DNA of 5,727 nt, from positions 1 through 5,727 of the forward strand of contig JAJZFF010000085.1 in the NCBI GenBank assembly GCA_021805485.1, read 5' to 3'. The translations under genes were made by a program, and so were the position numbers. Each line of letters opens with the position of its first letter. The first letter of the stretch is position 1. Under the pieces are notes generated by a model. The model saw only the letters and a program-made list of their open reading frames with translations. It made no database searches and was not told where the DNA came from. This document shows positions 3,632-5,727 of the stretch, one piece after another. The DNA is from Pseudomonadota bacterium. Lineage in GTDB: Bacteria > Pseudomonadota > Alphaproteobacteria > Acetobacterales > Acetobacteraceae.

Positions 3632-5727
3632 TCTGTTCCTCCCCGGCTTCGTCTTCGCCGTCATCTATGACGGGGAAGACGCTGGTTACCTGTTCGTCCT
3701 TTTCGACCCGCACAAGCGTTACGCCCATCGCCTGACGGCCGGTAATGCGCACCTGGTCCACCGGGGCGCGGATCAGCTTGCCCTGATCGGTGACGAGCAT
3801 GATGTCGTCTCCCGGCCGGACGGGGAAGCTGGCGGCCACAGCGCGGCCGTTGCGCACGGTGAGCGCGATGTTGGCGATGCCCTGCCCGCCGCGGCCGGTG
3901 ACACGGTATTCATAGGCCGAGGAGAGTTTTCCGAATCCGCCGGTGGTAACGGTGAGGATCATTTCCTCGGCCGATTGCAGGGCCGCGATCCGCTCGGAGG
4001 TCAGCTGGATGTCAGCCGCCGCCTCTTCGCTTTCCACGATCTCGGCTTCACCCTCCTCGCCGCCGGCGCGGCGCTGGGCCGCGGCATATTTCAGGTAGGC
4101 CGCACGTTCGTCCAAGTCCGCCTCGACATGCCGCAGCACGGAGAGCGAGATCACCTCGTCGCCGGCGCCGAGACGGATGCCGCGCACGCCGCTCGAATCT
4201 CGACCGGCGAAGACGCGCAGCGTGTCGTCGGTGATCTGGAAGCGAATGCAGCGCGCCTGGCGCGTGGCGAGGAACACGTCGTCACCCTCGCGGCAGGTGG
4301 CGACGCCGATCAGCCGGTCGCCCTCGTCGAGTTTCATCGCGATCAGGCCGGTCGAGCGGACGTTGCGGAAATCCGCCAGCCGGTTGCGCCGCACATTGCC
4401 CGATGCGGTGGCGAATACGAGGTGGAGGTCGTTCCACAGGCTTTCGTCCTGCGGCAGCGGCAGCACGGCGGTGACGGCATCGCCGTTCAGCTCGGGCAGG
4501 ATGTTGACGATCGCCCTGCCCTTCGCCGCCGGCGCCGATTCGGGAAGGCGCCAGACCTTCTCGCGGAACGCCTTGCCGCCCTGGCTGAAGAACAGCACGA
4601 ACTGGTGGGTGTGGGCGTTGAAGCTGCGGGTGATCACGTCGTCGCCACGCATGGAGGCGGCGGCGCGGCCGCGGCCGCCGCGGTTCTGCGCGCGGAAGGC
4701 TTCGAGCGGGGTACGCTTGATGAAGCCATCGCGCGTCATCGTCACGACCATCTGGCCAGGCTCGATCAGGCTTTCGTCGTCCTGGTCGGCTACGCTGTCC
4801 TCGATGCTGGTCAGGCGCGGGGCGGCGATGCGGGCGCGCACGGCGAGCAGTTCGTCGCGCAGCACCTCGAGCCGGCGTGGGCGGGAGGCGATGATTTCGA
4901 GCAGTTCGCCAATGCGGCGGCCAACCTCCGTGAGTTCGGCCTGGATCTTCTCGCGCTCAAGTCCGGTGAGGCGTTGCAGGCGGAGTTCGAGAATGCCGCG
5001 GGCCTGTGCCTCGGTCAGGCGGACCGTACCGCCCTCGGAGATCTGGTTGCCATGATCGTCAATCAGTTCGAGCAGCGGGCGAACATCGCCAGCCGGCCAA
5101 TCCCGCGCCATCAGGGCGATACGGGCGGAGGCGGCGTCCGGCGCCGCGCGAATCAGCGCGATCACCTCGTCGATATTCGCCACCGCGATGCCGAGCCCAA
5201 CCAGCAGATGCGCCCGGTCGCGCGCCTTGTTCAGCTCGAAGCGCGAGCGGCGCAGGATCACGTCCTCGCGGAAGGTGATGAAGCAATCCAGCGCATCGCG
5301 CAGGCCAAGCTGGCGCGGCCGGCCGCCATCGAGGGCGAGCATGTTGATGCCGAAGCCGGTCTGCAACTGGGTGAAGCGGTAAAGGTGATTGAGCACGACT
5401 TCCGGCGTGGCGTCGCGCTTCAGCTCGATCACCATGCGCATGCCCTCGCGGTCGCTCTCGTCGCGCAGGTCTGCAATGCCCTCGATTTCCTTGGCGCGCA
5501 CGAGCTCGGCGATGCGTTCGAGCAGCGTCGCCTTGTTCACCTGATATGGCAGCTCGCTGACGATGATCGCCATGCGGTCCTTGCGGATTTCCTCGATGGA
5601 GGTGCGGGCGCGCACGACGATGCCGCCTCGGCCGGTCTCGAAGGCGCTGCGGATGCCGGAACGGCCGAGAATGATGCCGCCGGTCGGGAAATCCGGGCCG
5701 GGAACGATGCGCATCAGGTCATCCAGC
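3624..5727 (-). CDS. gyrA: DNA gyrase subunit A, C-terminal 700 residues (5' end outside window)
   Basis: GyrA is the DNA-breaking and wrapping subunit of the A2B2 type II topoisomerase that introduces negative supercoils. The frame is open to the window edge. By comparison with known GyrA about 220 N-terminal residues are missing, including the catalytic tyrosine and the quinolone-resistance region. Visible parts are [18 protein letters not shown] and the tower and coiled-coil segments, with [16 protein letters not shown] near the dimer gate. The C-terminal beta-pinwheel begins with the GyrA-box QNRGGRG (4668-4688), which separates GyrA from ParC. Six blade strands can be recognised, for example [61 protein letters not shown] and [14 protein letters not shown] Glu/Ala-rich insert separates blades 4 and 5 (about 3975-4124), and the tail is acidic. 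The stop overlaps the coaD start. Confidence 0.98.
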   Translation of the reverse strand, partial: LDDLMRIVPGPDFPTGGIILGRSGIRSAFETGRGGIVVRARTSIEEIRKDRMAIIVSELPYQVNKATLLERIAELVRAKEIEGIADLRDESDREGMRMVIELKRDATPEVVLNHLYRFTQLQTGFGINMLALDGGRPRQLGLRDALDCFITFREDVILRRSRFELNKARDRAHLLVGLGIAVANIDEVIALIRAAPDAASARIALMARDWPAGDVRPLLELIDDHGNQISEGGTVRLTEAQARGILELRLQRLTGLEREKIQAELTEVGRRIGELLEIIASRPRRLEVLRDELLAVRARIAAPRLTSIEDSVADQDDESLIEPGQMVVTMTRDGFIKRTPLEAFRAQNRGGRGRAAASMRGDDVITRSFNAHTHQFVLFFSQGGKAFREKVWRLPESAPAAKGRAIVNILPELNGDAVTAVLPLPQDESLWNDLHLVFATASGNVRRNRLADFRNVRSTGLIAMKLDEGDRLIGVATCREGDDVFLATRQARCIRFQITDDTLRVFAGRDSSGVRGIRLGAGDEVISLSVLRHVEADLDERAAYLKYAAAQRRAGGEEGEAEIVESEEAAADIQLTSERIAALQSAEEMILTVTTGGFGKLSSAYEYRVTGRGGQGIANIALTVRNGRAVAASFPVRPGDDIMLVTDQGKLIRAPVDQVRITGRQAMGVTLVRVEKDEQVTSVFPVIDDGEDEAGEEQNG
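3638..3642 (-). promoter_or_regulatory. Shine-Dalgarno site of coaD, inside the gyrA 3' end
   Basis: The minus strand reads GGGGAGGAACAGAATG. The GGAGG core lies 6 bp before ATG 3629-3631 and within the last codons of gyrA. It decides the coaD start and suggests that ribosomes finishing gyrA can re-initiate on coaD. Confidence 0.75.

Noticed and set aside
4177..5055. Plus-strand open frame of 292 codons inside gyrA
   Set aside because: Serine/arginine-rich low-complexity product antisense to clearly conserved GyrA sequence; a shadow frame.
1..5727. CRISPR array, riboswitch, toxin-antitoxin or defence genes
   Set aside because: No regularly spaced repeats and no matching protein families were seen on either strand.

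Overview
The window looks like chromosomal DNA of a GC-rich alphaproteobacterium, most likely a sphingomonad-type organism. That placement is an inference from high GC, GyrA with the alphaproteobacterial style of acidic insert in its C-terminal domain, and the gene order gyrA-coaD-cyclophilin. I could not run a search to confirm the taxon.

Layout from left to right: (1) Bases 2-532, + strand: the 3' part of a PuuE-type allantoinase (polysaccharide-deacetylase fold). It is followed 19 bp later by a LysR-family regulator (552-1475, TTG start), probably co-transcribed. (2) Bases ~1484-2293, - strand: a decayed IS3-family element (IS407-like group). It has an intact orfA, a recognisable -1 frameshift heptamer, and an orfB that has lost the two catalytic aspartates by an in-frame internal deletion. 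Its 3' end is also gone, so the orfB frame now runs antisense into the end of the LysR gene. (3) Bases ~2294-2424: a short AT-rich non-coding stretch with an imperfect hairpin. (4) Bases 2425-2500, - strand: tRNA-Lys(TTT) with encoded CCA. (5) Bases 2571-5727, - strand: a tightly packed housekeeping cluster read gyrA -> coaD -> exported cyclophilin-type prolyl isomerase, with gene overlaps of 8 bp and 4 bp.

Functionally there are two unrelated blocks joined by the dead IS. The left block is a purine/ureide catabolism gene with a possible regulator. The right block is core machinery: DNA gyrase subunit A, a coenzyme A biosynthesis step, protein folding outside the cytoplasm and a lysine tRNA. 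The overlaps suggest gyrA, coaD and the isomerase are translated from one message, with a strong GC hairpin before the tRNA gene. The IS fragment and AT-rich spacer may mark a rearrangement boundary.

I see no convincing undescribed system. The items most worth a second look are the doubly deleted IS and its antisense reading frame, the hairpin that coincides with a candidate tRNA promoter, and an alternative 9-bp pairing around the tRNA acceptor stem.
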